Origin: Marivirga aurantiaca
GTDB lineage: Bacteria > Bacteroidota > Bacteroidia > Cytophagales > Cyclobacteriaceae
Assembly: GCF_016679925.1 (NCBI RefSeq)
Contig: NZ_JAEQBW010000016.1
Span: 1-64,000, forward strand
Direction of reading: 5' to 3'
DNA: 64,000 bases
The first letter of the stretch is position 1. The number at the start of each line of letters is the position of its first letter. The notes beneath the pieces were generated by a model, which worked only from the letters and a program-made list of their open reading frames with translations, had not been told where the DNA came from and did no database searches. A program made the position numbers and the translations under genes. This document shows positions 1-8,079 of the stretch, in pieces.

Positions 1-63
1 GAAGTAACCTGGAAATATTCGAGAATACCTTCTGGCAAAAACAACTCAATTAAACTCTGATCC

Positions 64-86
64 ACTTTGTCTTTTTTTGACAAAGT
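64..86. repeat. perfect 8-bp hairpin near window edge
   Basis: ACTTTGTC (64-71) and GACAAAGT (79-86) are perfect reverse complements around a loop of seven T. Upstream on the plus strand the first frame is open from base 1 to a TGA at 58-60, which could be the last 19 codons of a gene entering from the left. The hairpin may be its terminator, but that open stretch is too short to identify. Confidence 0.35.
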
Positions 87-160
87 TAATTCTTCATTCC
101 TAAATCCCCAGATTTATTGCTTGATCCTATATTATCGATTAAAGTGAAATCCTCTACAAT

Positions 161-195
161 AAAAAAACACGGAGCAAAACCCCGTGCATTTTTGT
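161..195. terminator. intrinsic terminator, mainly for the minus strand
   Basis: CACGG (168-172) pairs with CCGTG (182-186). On the minus strand the hairpin is followed by a run of seven U (161-167), as expected at the end of the sus transcript. On the plus strand a T-rich tail also follows, so it may work in both directions. Confidence 0.6.
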
Positions 196-228
196 TTTAT
201 GGTTGTATATGAAGAAGAAAAATTTTAA

Positions 229-399
229 TTAATTCCCATATCCATCATTTTGATCCAATTCTGGATTAGCAATTAAATCATTTGCAGGAATAGGGAATAT
301 TTCTAAATGATCATTTATTGAAGCACCATCTAAAGCTCCACCTTTCCAGGGCCAGGTATATCCGTCATTTGAATAAGAAGTAAAAATATAAGCCTTATT
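229..399 (-). pseudogene. C-terminal remnant of a SusD-like lipoprotein
   Basis: Reading the minus strand from 399 to a TAA at 229-231 gives about 56 residues that match the C-terminal end of SusD/RagB nutrient-binding lipoproteins: a WPWKG segment, then FPIPANDLIANPELDQN and a final GYGN. Intact SusD proteins end with this FPIP-x(5)-NP-x-L-x-QN signature. The same frame has a TGA at 400-402 and no upstream SusD sequence; the 3' end of the metalloprotease gene lies there instead and overlaps the remnant by a few bases. It has kept its stop codon and a terminator (161-195). I infer a rearrangement that replaced most of a second susD gene. Confidence 0.75.
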
Positions 400-2083
400 T
401 CAAAATTTTCAAAGTTTGAACACTTTGATCAGATCCAATTATTTTAAGAATTATTAAGCCAGAATAAGAAGTGTTAAATTTAATATGATTTAAATCAAAA
501 CTTATCTCTGATAACAAAAGTTTTTTTCCATATTCATTATATGCTTGTATTTTTACTTCAGAATTTGGTGTAGTTCTTGAGGTTAAATGATCTATGTTTA
601 AAGATATATCATCCAATTCAACCTGAACCTCATCATTCTTAATATAACCTAAAACATATCTTGATCTAGGTAACCAAATACATTCATTTGAATTTTTAAG
701 ATCTCCAGTACAAATATCTGTTCCAGTCAATTGAAAAAAGTTATATTGGTTTGCAGAAGGTATATAAATCATGTAATCATAACCATCAATAGTTCTGTCC
801 CCTGCATTAATAAATGCATCACCAACAGTTTTATTCATGGAGATATTCTTTAACCTTTTATTAAATCTAATATAAATGTATTGTCCGTTATCTATGTTAG
901 TACAAAAGGTTGTATTATTAAGTGTTTGATATCCTGAGTTTGGGGAACTTGAATAAGTTGCTACATGGAAAGGTGTAGGTGTATTTCTAGATAAAAATTC
1001 TACACTTATTTTAGCCTTTATAACATTATTAAACCTATCTCTGAAATAACCTGTAACATAAATCATATCTGATGGATATGGACTATTACTTGGTAAATAA
1101 AAAGTTACACTTGTGTTATTCCGCCAAATTGGAGCAGCATTTATAGAAAGCTCCCAATTGCTAAATGTAACCCCAGCTGGTAATTCATTTAAATTATAGC
1201 TAACAGTGACACCATCGCCTCTACAAGCTAATTTTTTACTGGAATATAAATTACCATGAAGGTTCATTGTTCTAGCAACCACATTTTCGTCATAAAAAGT
1301 CTGAAGCATCCTATTTTTCTGACCATTGGTGAACCGATTTCGAGTTTCACGATAATATGACATAAAATTTTGAATATCTGGATTATACATACCAGTCCTA
1401 CCTGTATTTGCATCAGCTGGTGTATCACATACAAGGTCTCCACACTCCTCGCAGTTAGGCAAAACTGATGGTACTAATTCTGCACATCCAGATGTATTTG
1501 TAGCAGTCCCTTGAAACGTATGATACAAATTTAAACAGTGTCCCATTTCATGTTGCATAGTTGTGGTAAATAATGCATCATATGTAATAAGAAATGCATT
1601 TGATGGAATATCTTTGGCGCGACCATTTATTAGCCCAGTGAAAACCTGCGCTCTATTTAGTATGTATATATTTATTACGTTGGGATCATTATTAATATTA
1701 AATAAGCTAACATTAGGATCGACCACAATATCATAATCAAAATATGTAGTGTTATTTATATTTGTGTAACCAATAATATCAAATAAAATGTTGTAATCTT
1801 TAAATTTATTTGATAATCCTATTTCTAAATTATTCAAAATAGAATGATTATATTTTGCACCACTTCCATCGTTTTTCCGTACAAAATGTACTTTTACATT
1901 AACACCTAATTTAGAATCAGGGTTTACAAGTAATCTACTATTTGAACTATTAACTTTTTGTCTATTGTAATTCTCTAAATTAAATGGTGTTCCACAGTCG
2001 CTAATATTAGCTGTGTTTATATTCTGAGACAATAAAAAATAACCGTTTGAGGCTAAAATAAGAAGTATAAGCAATGCTTTCAT
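395..2083 (-). CDS. secreted pappalysin-like zinc metalloprotease (M43 type) with T9SS sorting domain
   Basis: A 562-residue secreted protease. Residues 1-20 form a signal peptide. The zinc site HEMGHCLNLYH (about 178-188) fits HExxHxxxxxH with His as third ligand, and an NFMSYY segment near 239-244 is a plausible Met-turn; both are typical of the pappalysin branch of metzincins. Several Cys pairs lie between them. The last 70 residues form a T9SS type A sorting domain ending in a basic TLKILK tail, so the enzyme should cross the outer membrane and be released or surface-anchored. It follows the amylase gene by only 39 bp, so co-transcription is likely. A protease is not an obvious member of a starch locus; it may strip protein from substrate or be a later insertion, since its 3' end abuts a broken susD. 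Confidence 0.88.
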   Translation of the reverse strand: MKALLILLILASNGYFLLSQNINTANISDCGTPFNLENYNRQKVNSSNSRLLVNPDSKLGVNVKVHFVRKNDGSGAKYNHSILNNLEIGLSNKFKDYNILFDIIGYTNINNTTYFDYDIVVDPNVSLFNINNDPNVINIYILNRAQVFTGLINGRAKDIPSNAFLITYDALFTTTMQHEMGHCLNLYHTFQGTATNTSGCAELVPSVLPNCEECGDLVCDTPADANTGRTGMYNPDIQNFMSYYRETRNRFTNGQKNRMLQTFYDENVVARTMNLHGNLYSSKKLACRGDGVTVSYNLNELPAGVTFSNWELSINAAPIWRNNTSVTFYLPSNSPYPSDMIYVTGYFRDRFNNVIKAKISVEFLSRNTPTPFHVATYSSSPNSGYQTLNNTTFCTNIDNGQYIYIRFNKRLKNISMNKTVGDAFINAGDRTIDGYDYMIYIPSANQYNFFQLTGTDICTGDLKNSNECIWLPRSRYVLGYIKNDEVQVELDDISLNIDHLTSRTTPNSEVKIQAYNEYGKKLLLSEISFDLNHIKFNTSYSGLIILKIIGSDQSVQTLKILK

Positions 2084-2122
2084 AATGTTTTGGTTTACTA
2101 TTTAAAAAAGATTTAAAATTCA

Positions 2123-5100
2123 TTATTTTACAATAATTTTTTTAGTGTAAGATGTATTATTTATATTGAAACTAATAAATAAAATATTGTTAGGTAAATA
2201 TTTAGTTATGATTTTCATACCCTCAGATATTTTTTCACTATCAAAAGAATACGAATTGCCATTCGAGTCAAAAATCTTAATATCATATATCATTTGATCT
2301 TGCTTAAATTCAATAATTAGATAATCTTTTGATGGATTAGGATATAAGTTTAAATCACTGGATAAACCTCGATCATTGGAAAGTATAGAAGTAGTATTTA
2401 TTACTAATTCATTACTAACAGATGACAAATAACTATTGTTAGCACTCACTCTATAAGTATACTGCTGATTAGGTAGCACTTCTGAATCAATAAAGTTTGT
2501 TACATCAGCACTTACTTTGTCAATTTCGACAAAATCCTCTGAGTCTGTTTTTCTGTAGATGCTATAGCTTAATTCTATGTTTGAATTATCTTCCCAGCTT
2601 ATTGAAACGCCTTCTTCTGCAATCTCGCTTAAATCGGTTAATTCTGGAGCTATAGGTGAACTGTAATTAATTAATTCGGCTTCTGGTGATTCTAATTTCA
2701 CATCTGTATAAATACGGAATTCACCAGGTTGTAAAAATACAGAAAACACATCACTGGTGACATTTAGAGTATCACCCCCAGAGAAATAATGAAGCCAATT
2801 GCCCTGATGCGGGAAATTAGTATTAAAAGCTTTAGGTACAACATCCATGTTTGCAATTACATGCACATTCATTTCTGATGAATTGGTAGGGTTTGATATG
2901 AAAGGATCACTCAGAAGAGAGATTTCCTTGAACAGTTTTTGATCTTCTCTAAAAACAACACTTTCGGTATCAAAAACTTCATAAGTATTCCGCAATTTAA
3001 TAATCTCTGAAGTTGTTTTCAATAATCTTTCGCGATTCACATCTTCCAGATAATTCCAGAGTAGGGGCTTCTCTCCTGTTCGTCCATTTTCATTGATTGA
3101 TACATCATATCCAAATTCTCCGAACTGCCAGAGCATTTTAGGTCCGGGAATAGTATAAAACAGTGCAGATGCTGCTTTCATCCGTTCTAAGGCAGTATTT
3201 ACGTTTTTTGTAGAATAACCTCCTGAAGCGTTTCCATTATTAATTAACTGATACATTAATCTTTCCTCATCATGGCTTTCCATATAACTTACTAAATTAG
3301 GGTTATTCCATCCTCTGGTGCCATGGTAGGCGTTATCAATATTGGCATTATCATTATAGCCCATAGCCAATTGAGAGTAGGCGTAATGTAGATTGCCCCA
3401 AAGCATCATTCCATAATTAGCTAATTCAGTTTCTTCGCTATTATCCGCAAAATGTTCCAAAATAACATAAGCATCAGGGTGCGTTGACCATATCTCATCT
3501 GCCATTCGTTTGAGTAAAGCAATTCTTGAATTGTCTCTTCCACTCCACGCTCCTACATTATCACCTGTGTTAGTCTGAGTAAATCCTTTAGAAAGGTCAA
3601 ATCGGTAACCATCTATTTTATACTCCTCCAGCCAATAGTGATTGATAGAATCAAGCAATTCCTGCGTATAGATACTTTCATGATTCATATCAAAAAAAAC
3701 ATTAAAAGGATGTTTTGCTTGTTGGTTAAACCATTTATTATCAGTTTCAGGAACAAAAGTGTTAAAATTTAGGTCCATGAGTAGAAAGGGTGATGGAGCA
3801 TCCTGATGATTCATGGCTATATCAAGAATTACAGCTATACCATTTTTATGACATTCATCTATAAAGGCTTTGAAGTTATTTTTTGTACCGTAGAATTTAT
3901 CAGGAGCAAACATAAAAGCGGGATTATAACCCCAACTATTATTTCCATTAAATTCCATAACAGGCATTAACTCAATGGCATTTACGCCTAATGATTTGAT
4001 GTAATTAAGAGTATCAATCAAGCCTTCGTAGTTTCTGTCATCCACTCCTAAATAGTCTCTTATGAGTAATTCATAAATTACTAATTCCCCGTTTTCAGGT
4101 TGCTCAAAATCATCAACTTCCCATTGATATTCCTCTTGATTAGTTTGAAAAACAGAAGCTCTGTTAAAATACCACTCTGTGTGTCGTGCTCCTTCAGGAT
4201 AGTCTATTAAATCTGGGTAAGTACTTTCGGGAATATATTGATCATCAGGATCTAAAACCTTATCAGCAAAAGGTTCTGCTATGTAAATCTGCTCGTCAAC
4301 CAAATATTGGAAGGGATACTCTTTCCCCGGAGTCAGGTTATCTAATGTGATCCAAAAGATTTCTCCATCTCTCTTCATTTTATAATCTAAATCCACTTCC
4401 CAATTTGAGAGTTCACTTACCAAATAAGCAGATTGATTATTAGGTGCCCAAAGCGCCAGAGTTACTTTATCCATTTCAGTATGATAATTGATCCCTTTTT
4501 TGATGCCAGCCGGCAGCGGTTCATTAACGGTTTCCGTTCTAATGATATAGGTGAACTCTTCCACTTCAGTCACACCATCAGCAATAGCTTCAATTCTTAC
4601 AGGAAGACTTCCTGAACTCTGATTTACATTTAAAACATAGGTATAGGAACTAATACCAATTTGTGAATCAATTAATAAATCATTAACAAATAATTGAAAA
4701 TCAGCTGTTCTGTTTCCTGCCACTTCAATGGCAATATCTTCACCAGAATTTACAAAGAGCACAGATTGAGAGGGGTTAACCAGAGAAATGTCAAAGCTTC
4801 CATCAGAAAAATCCACAAATAAGTCTGTATCTGTTTGTTTATTATCAGCCCAATCTACTGATTTTAATTTTAGGCCTATTTGAGTAATTTCCTCTACTGG
4901 TTTATTAAAAAAATCTACGGGTACGAATGTAATTGTGTAAACATCGGGGTTAGCTTCCGACCTGGTCATTAAGGCATCTGACTGTGCATCGGTAGCAGGA
5001 TTTACGTTGGTGGGCGCATCACATCCTGTTGTACAATTTTCATTAAGCCATGTCCAAATCCAAACATCACCAGTATAACCTTCCAAACTGGTACCTTCTG

Positions 5101-5221
5101 AATTTACTGTAAAAGTAACTTCTTCCGAAGCCTGAGGAATAGTAGGATTAGTAATAACTGTTTGGGCTTGAACTACTCTAGTAGTTAATATAAAAAATAA
5201 AAGAAGTTTAAATTTTAACAT
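2123..5221 (-). CDS. secreted GH13 alpha-amylase-family enzyme with T9SS sorting domain
   Basis: A 1032-residue multidomain glycosidase. Signal peptide 1-20; an N-terminal beta domain (about 20-140) resembling the DUF4961-like protein encoded three genes upstream; a second beta domain; a CBM48/E-set-like domain (about 240-325, KGINYH to the YLVDEQ region); then a GH13 barrel with VNAIELMPV and WGYNPAFMFAPD. The catalytic triad is visible: nucleophile Asp in DGYRFDLSKG (about 541), acid Glu in VILEHFAD (about 588) and Asp in ESHDEE (about 651). A fibronectin III domain (about 860-950) and a T9SS type A domain starting at LNLYPNPSKDYL close the protein. It probably acts on starch or branched alpha-glucan at the cell surface. 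A stable hairpin in front of it may tune its expression relative to susCDE. Confidence 0.92.
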   Translation of the reverse strand: MLKFKLLLFFILTTRVVQAQTVITNPTIPQASEEVTFTVNSEGTSLEGYTGDVWIWTWLNENCTTGCDAPTNVNPATDAQSDALMTRSEANPDVYTITFVPVDFFNKPVEEITQIGLKLKSVDWADNKQTDTDLFVDFSDGSFDISLVNPSQSVLFVNSGEDIAIEVAGNRTADFQLFVNDLLIDSQIGISSYTYVLNVNQSSGSLPVRIEAIADGVTEVEEFTYIIRTETVNEPLPAGIKKGINYHTEMDKVTLALWAPNNQSAYLVSELSNWEVDLDYKMKRDGEIFWITLDNLTPGKEYPFQYLVDEQIYIAEPFADKVLDPDDQYIPESTYPDLIDYPEGARHTEWYFNRASVFQTNQEEYQWEVDDFEQPENGELVIYELLIRDYLGVDDRNYEGLIDTLNYIKSLGVNAIELMPVMEFNGNNSWGYNPAFMFAPDKFYGTKNNFKAFIDECHKNGIAVILDIAMNHQDAPSPFLLMDLNFNTFVPETDNKWFNQQAKHPFNVFFDMNHESIYTQELLDSINHYWLEEYKIDGYRFDLSKGFTQTNTGDNVGAWSGRDNSRIALLKRMADEIWSTHPDAYVILEHFADNSEETELANYGMMLWGNLHYAYSQLAMGYNDNANIDNAYHGTRGWNNPNLVSYMESHDEERLMYQLINNGNASGGYSTKNVNTALERMKAASALFYTIPGPKMLWQFGEFGYDVSINENGRTGEKPLLWNYLEDVNRERLLKTTSEIIKLRNTYEVFDTESVVFREDQKLFKEISLLSDPFISNPTNSSEMNVHVIANMDVVPKAFNTNFPHQGNWLHYFSGGDTLNVTSDVFSVFLQPGEFRIYTDVKLESPEAELINYSSPIAPELTDLSEIAEEGVSISWEDNSNIELSYSIYRKTDSEDFVEIDKVSADVTNFIDSEVLPNQQYTYRVSANNSYLSSVSNELVINTTSILSNDRGLSSDLNLYPNPSKDYLIIEFKQDQMIYDIKIFDSNGNSYSFDSEKISEGMKIITKYLPNNILFISFNINNTSYTKKIIVK

Positions 5222-5234
5222 AATTAAGAAATAT

Positions 5235-5258
5235 AAAAAGGCACCGAAGTGCCTTTTA
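5235..5258 (-). terminator. UUCG-tetraloop hairpin between the starch-binding lipoprotein and amylase genes
   Basis: On the minus strand AAAAGGCAC-TTCG-GTGCCTTTT forms a 9-bp stem closed as C(UUCG)G, an exceptionally stable tetraloop, followed by UUUUUAUA. It fills the 39-bp gap between the stop of the SusE-like gene and the start of the amylase. It may be a partial terminator or an mRNA-stabilising 3' end. Confidence 0.65.
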
Positions 5259-5260
5259 AT

Positions 5261-6721
5261 TTATTCAAGAATAATTGATTTATTTACAGCATCTAAAGTT
5301 ATTTTATAAATTCCTGGTGTTCCAATAAACCTAAAATTACTATCTCCATCCAATGCATTTTCAAAGCTGGCATCAATAGTGTACCCTTCATTTTCATAAT
5401 AAGGATAATTCCGTCCAGATCCCCAATCGCCTTCAGTTTCAAAGAACCTAAAGGCATCATTTTCAAAATTGAGAACAGAAACCCATACGTTTTCTTTAAT
5501 CTGAATCATTTCTACGGTTGGTTCATCCCAATCCCATCCACTTGGAGTTGCAGCTCCAACCATAAACTTGGACGGTCGACCATCTATGTAAATCAATTTA
5601 TTATTAGTGTCTAATGTGAAAGTATATTCACCTGCTTCTCCAACGAATCGGAAATTCTGATCTCCATCAGCTGCATTTTCAAAACGATCATCTATAGTAT
5701 AACCCTGATCCAGGAAGCCAGGAAAATTTGTTCCAGACCCCCAGTCATCTCTCACATCAAAAACTCTGAATGCCTCATTATTAAAAACCAAGGTACCCTG
5801 AAAGAGACCTTCTTCGACCTCAACTATTTCAGTGGGATTATCCCAACCCCATCCTCCAGGAGTAGCTGCACCTACTAAATATTTTGCTTGTACAGATGTA
5901 AATCTTTTGAAAGAGATAGTAAAAACATCATCAGAACCTTGTGATAAACTTCCACTACTTGCTACTACTTGCCATTGAAGAGTCAAAGTTTCACCTTCAG
6001 CCAAACCTTCTGTTTCCAATATTTGATCAACTGTTTGGTGTGTAAGAGTAAGACTATTGTCTAAACCCTCATTGTCTGATGGTAAAGAAAGAAAAGGCTC
6101 AGAAAAATCTCCATCGGGTTTAATAGCTTCCCAAGTATAACTAACAGTATTTCCAAATCCAGAGTAAGTAGAGTCCCATGTAATTAAAATTTCTGCACCA
6201 GGATTGTCAATCTGTAAATCAACTGATGTTTCATTTGGAACAGAAATTAAACCAAAAGGAGCAATTTCATCCTTAAATCTGGTGAGAGTGATGGCATTGG
6301 GATCTGCTACTTTTACGATATCGCCATTATCGGCAAGCACTGTCCAATTCAATGTAACGGTTTCACCTGTTGCAAGACCAAGACCTTCGAGGGTATTATC
6401 AAGCGCTTCGAAAGTAACTGTTAGGGAATTTTCTCTTCCTTCATTGTTGGAAGGAATGGCAACTAATGGTTCTTCCACTGAAGAATTATCATCATAAGCC
6501 AACCATGTATAAAGCACCTCAGATTCTAAACCGGATTCTGCTTCACTCCATTCAATAATCAATTCATTTTCAGGATAAATAGAACGCAATTCCACAGTTT
6601 CACTTCCAGTAACTAATTGAAAATCTGCGAGTGCCTCTAAACCAGTACCGGTAAATTCTTCTTGTTCACATCCTGATAAGATTAAACTCAACAGGAAAAA
6701 AACGCTATATAATTTTTTCAT
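5261..6721 (-). CDS. SusE/SusF-like starch-binding outer-membrane lipoprotein
   Basis: 486 residues with a lipoprotein signal (LSLILSGC, Cys 18). The N-terminal half holds two SusE-type immunoglobulin-like domains in tandem (about 30-150 and 155-275), recognisable by the repeated pattern EILITW...SYTWEA...LPSDNEGLDNSLTLT. The C-terminal half holds two copies of a SusF/CBM-like unit (YLVGAATPGGWGWDNPTE near 280 and FMVGAATPSGWDWDEPT near 387), each with aromatic residues suited to glucan stacking. The protein probably sits on the cell surface and holds starch for the amylase and SusCD. It is 11 bp downstream of the DUF4961-like gene, in the same operon. Confidence 0.9.
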   Translation of the reverse strand: MKKLYSVFFLLSLILSGCEQEEFTGTGLEALADFQLVTGSETVELRSIYPENELIIEWSEAESGLESEVLYTWLAYDDNSSVEEPLVAIPSNNEGRENSLTVTFEALDNTLEGLGLATGETVTLNWTVLADNGDIVKVADPNAITLTRFKDEIAPFGLISVPNETSVDLQIDNPGAEILITWDSTYSGFGNTVSYTWEAIKPDGDFSEPFLSLPSDNEGLDNSLTLTHQTVDQILETEGLAEGETLTLQWQVVASSGSLSQGSDDVFTISFKRFTSVQAKYLVGAATPGGWGWDNPTEIVEVEEGLFQGTLVFNNEAFRVFDVRDDWGSGTNFPGFLDQGYTIDDRFENAADGDQNFRFVGEAGEYTFTLDTNNKLIYIDGRPSKFMVGAATPSGWDWDEPTVEMIQIKENVWVSVLNFENDAFRFFETEGDWGSGRNYPYYENEGYTIDASFENALDGDSNFRFIGTPGIYKITLDAVNKSIILE

Positions 6722-6732
6722 ATTTCAATAAC

Positions 6733-7566
6733 TTAATTATTATTAATTACATCGGAAGAATAAGTTCCTGATTGAACTGTGCCTTCCATATTTCTATAGA
6801 TATAACTAAATGAGGAAATCATCTGTCCAGCTTCTAATTCAAAAAAACTTCGAAGGTCAACCGTTAATGAAAAGACACCATTACCCTCATCAGTCATGGT
6901 CAGCTCTGGGGTAGTGCCCACCTCTGTCCACGGGGCTTTTTCAATGTTACCTTCCACAGGTACACCATTTTCATCAATTACATTGGCAAATGCATAAACA
7001 AAAACATCTTCCAAAGTCTTCATATCAGCATTATCTGCTAAAGATTGATCGAAATAAAGCGTTACAAAATCCTTACTTGTGAAAGATTCAGGGAAAGTTC
7101 TCGATTCTGCAGGCGTAAATATTAATGATTCAACAGGTAAAAATAAATCAATCGTTTGATCACCATTTCCCTTACATGCAGCAAATTCCTTGGGTATGAA
7201 ACCTATTTCACTACCTATTATTGCGGGAGACGCAGCAAACAATTCTGTAGGAGTAAAAGTAAAACTCCATACATTGTCCCCCTCATTCGTCATCAATAAT
7301 TCTGAGTTGGATCCATTACAAAAATCCCCATTGCCTCCTACTCCATCAGGCCCTGGACCACCTGGAATAAAGATCCAGATATACAATTCATCAAGTGAAG
7401 CTAAATAGCTGCAACTTGAAACATCAACAAATAATTTTACTTCATCTTCTGCTGTAAAAGTTGCAGGTTCAGTTCTGAAAGTAGCTTGATCACAGCTCTG
7501 TGCCTTTACAAAAAGAGACGAAAAAGCTAGTACAATTACTATATATAATTTCTTCATCTTCATCAT
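6733..7566 (-). CDS. secreted DUF4961-like protein of the sus operon
   Basis: 277 residues with a Sec signal ending VKAQS (about 23). It appears to have two related beta domains: one starting SCDQATFRTEPATFTAEDEVKL (about 24-140) and one starting near LIFTPAESRTFPESFTSKDF (about 148-270). Both carry the pattern xP-x-FTxxDxVxLxxD...VWSFTFTP or VFSLTVDL. The first also resembles the N-terminal domain of the amylase in this operon. No catalytic motif is seen. In comparable Bacteroidota loci a DUF4961-type lipoprotein follows a DUF5004 protein, and a surface glycan-binding role is assumed. The family name is a recollection from context, not a search result. The start codon overlaps the preceding stop (ATGA). 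Confidence 0.7.
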   Translation of the reverse strand: MMKMKKLYIVIVLAFSSLFVKAQSCDQATFRTEPATFTAEDEVKLFVDVSSCSYLASLDELYIWIFIPGGPGPDGVGGNGDFCNGSNSELLMTNEGDNVWSFTFTPTELFAASPAIIGSEIGFIPKEFAACKGNGDQTIDLFLPVESLIFTPAESRTFPESFTSKDFVTLYFDQSLADNADMKTLEDVFVYAFANVIDENGVPVEGNIEKAPWTEVGTTPELTMTDEGNGVFSLTVDLRSFFELEAGQMISSFSYIYRNMEGTVQSGTYSSDVINNN

Positions 7567-8057
7567 TTTATAAATTTATATTCATATGTTACTATTGGCT
7601 CTTCATCTACCATCCTGGAAAAACTAAGATTAAGTTCACCCTCACTTAAACCCAAATACGTACCAACAATCAGAGTGAAAGAACCCCCTTCAGGATTGGT
7701 GAAAGTTATTTCTTTTGGATAATCAGGATCATCTAACGACCAGGATCCCTGGGATATACCTAAAATAGTCGGAGCATCAGTTGCTCTTTCTTCAAAACTG
7801 GAAGGATTACCACTGTCAGACTGATTAAGCACTAATTGATAGTCATTAAAACCTGCTCTCTCAGTCAATTCTATTCGCTGAACAAAGTCAGGATATCCTT
7901 TACTAACCGCTTTTTCGTCTACCTGTATAACTGAACTCAAAGTCCAAGTACCGGAAAGACCAGCTGCTCTATCCACTGGTTCTCCTATATCCTCAAACTC
8001 AGGTCTACAACTTGCAATTGCAGCAAGAAAAAACATTATTAAAATTATATTTTTCAT
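7563..8057 (-). CDS. DUF5004-like (lipocalin-type) lipoprotein of the sus operon
   Basis: The ATG at 8057 gives 164 residues starting MKNIILIMFFLAAIASC, a clean lipoprotein signal (Cys 17). An in-frame upstream ATG at 8108 would add 17 residues, hide the signal and overlap susD, so it is rejected. The mature part has the lipocalin-like pattern GTWTLSSV...GSWSLDD...YPKEITFTN, as in DUF5004 proteins of sus-like loci. Its position directly after susD (22 bp) and before the DUF4961-like gene (4-bp overlap) supports this. It is probably a surface lipoprotein of the glucan-uptake complex; its biochemical role is unknown. Confidence 0.75.
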   Translation of the reverse strand: MKNIILIMFFLAAIASCRPEFEDIGEPVDRAAGLSGTWTLSSVIQVDEKAVSKGYPDFVQRIELTERAGFNDYQLVLNQSDSGNPSSFEERATDAPTILGISQGSWSLDDPDYPKEITFTNPEGGSFTLIVGTYLGLSEGELNLSFSRMVDEEPIVTYEYKFIK

Positions 8058-8079
8058 ATTTCTAACTTTTAAATCTCGA

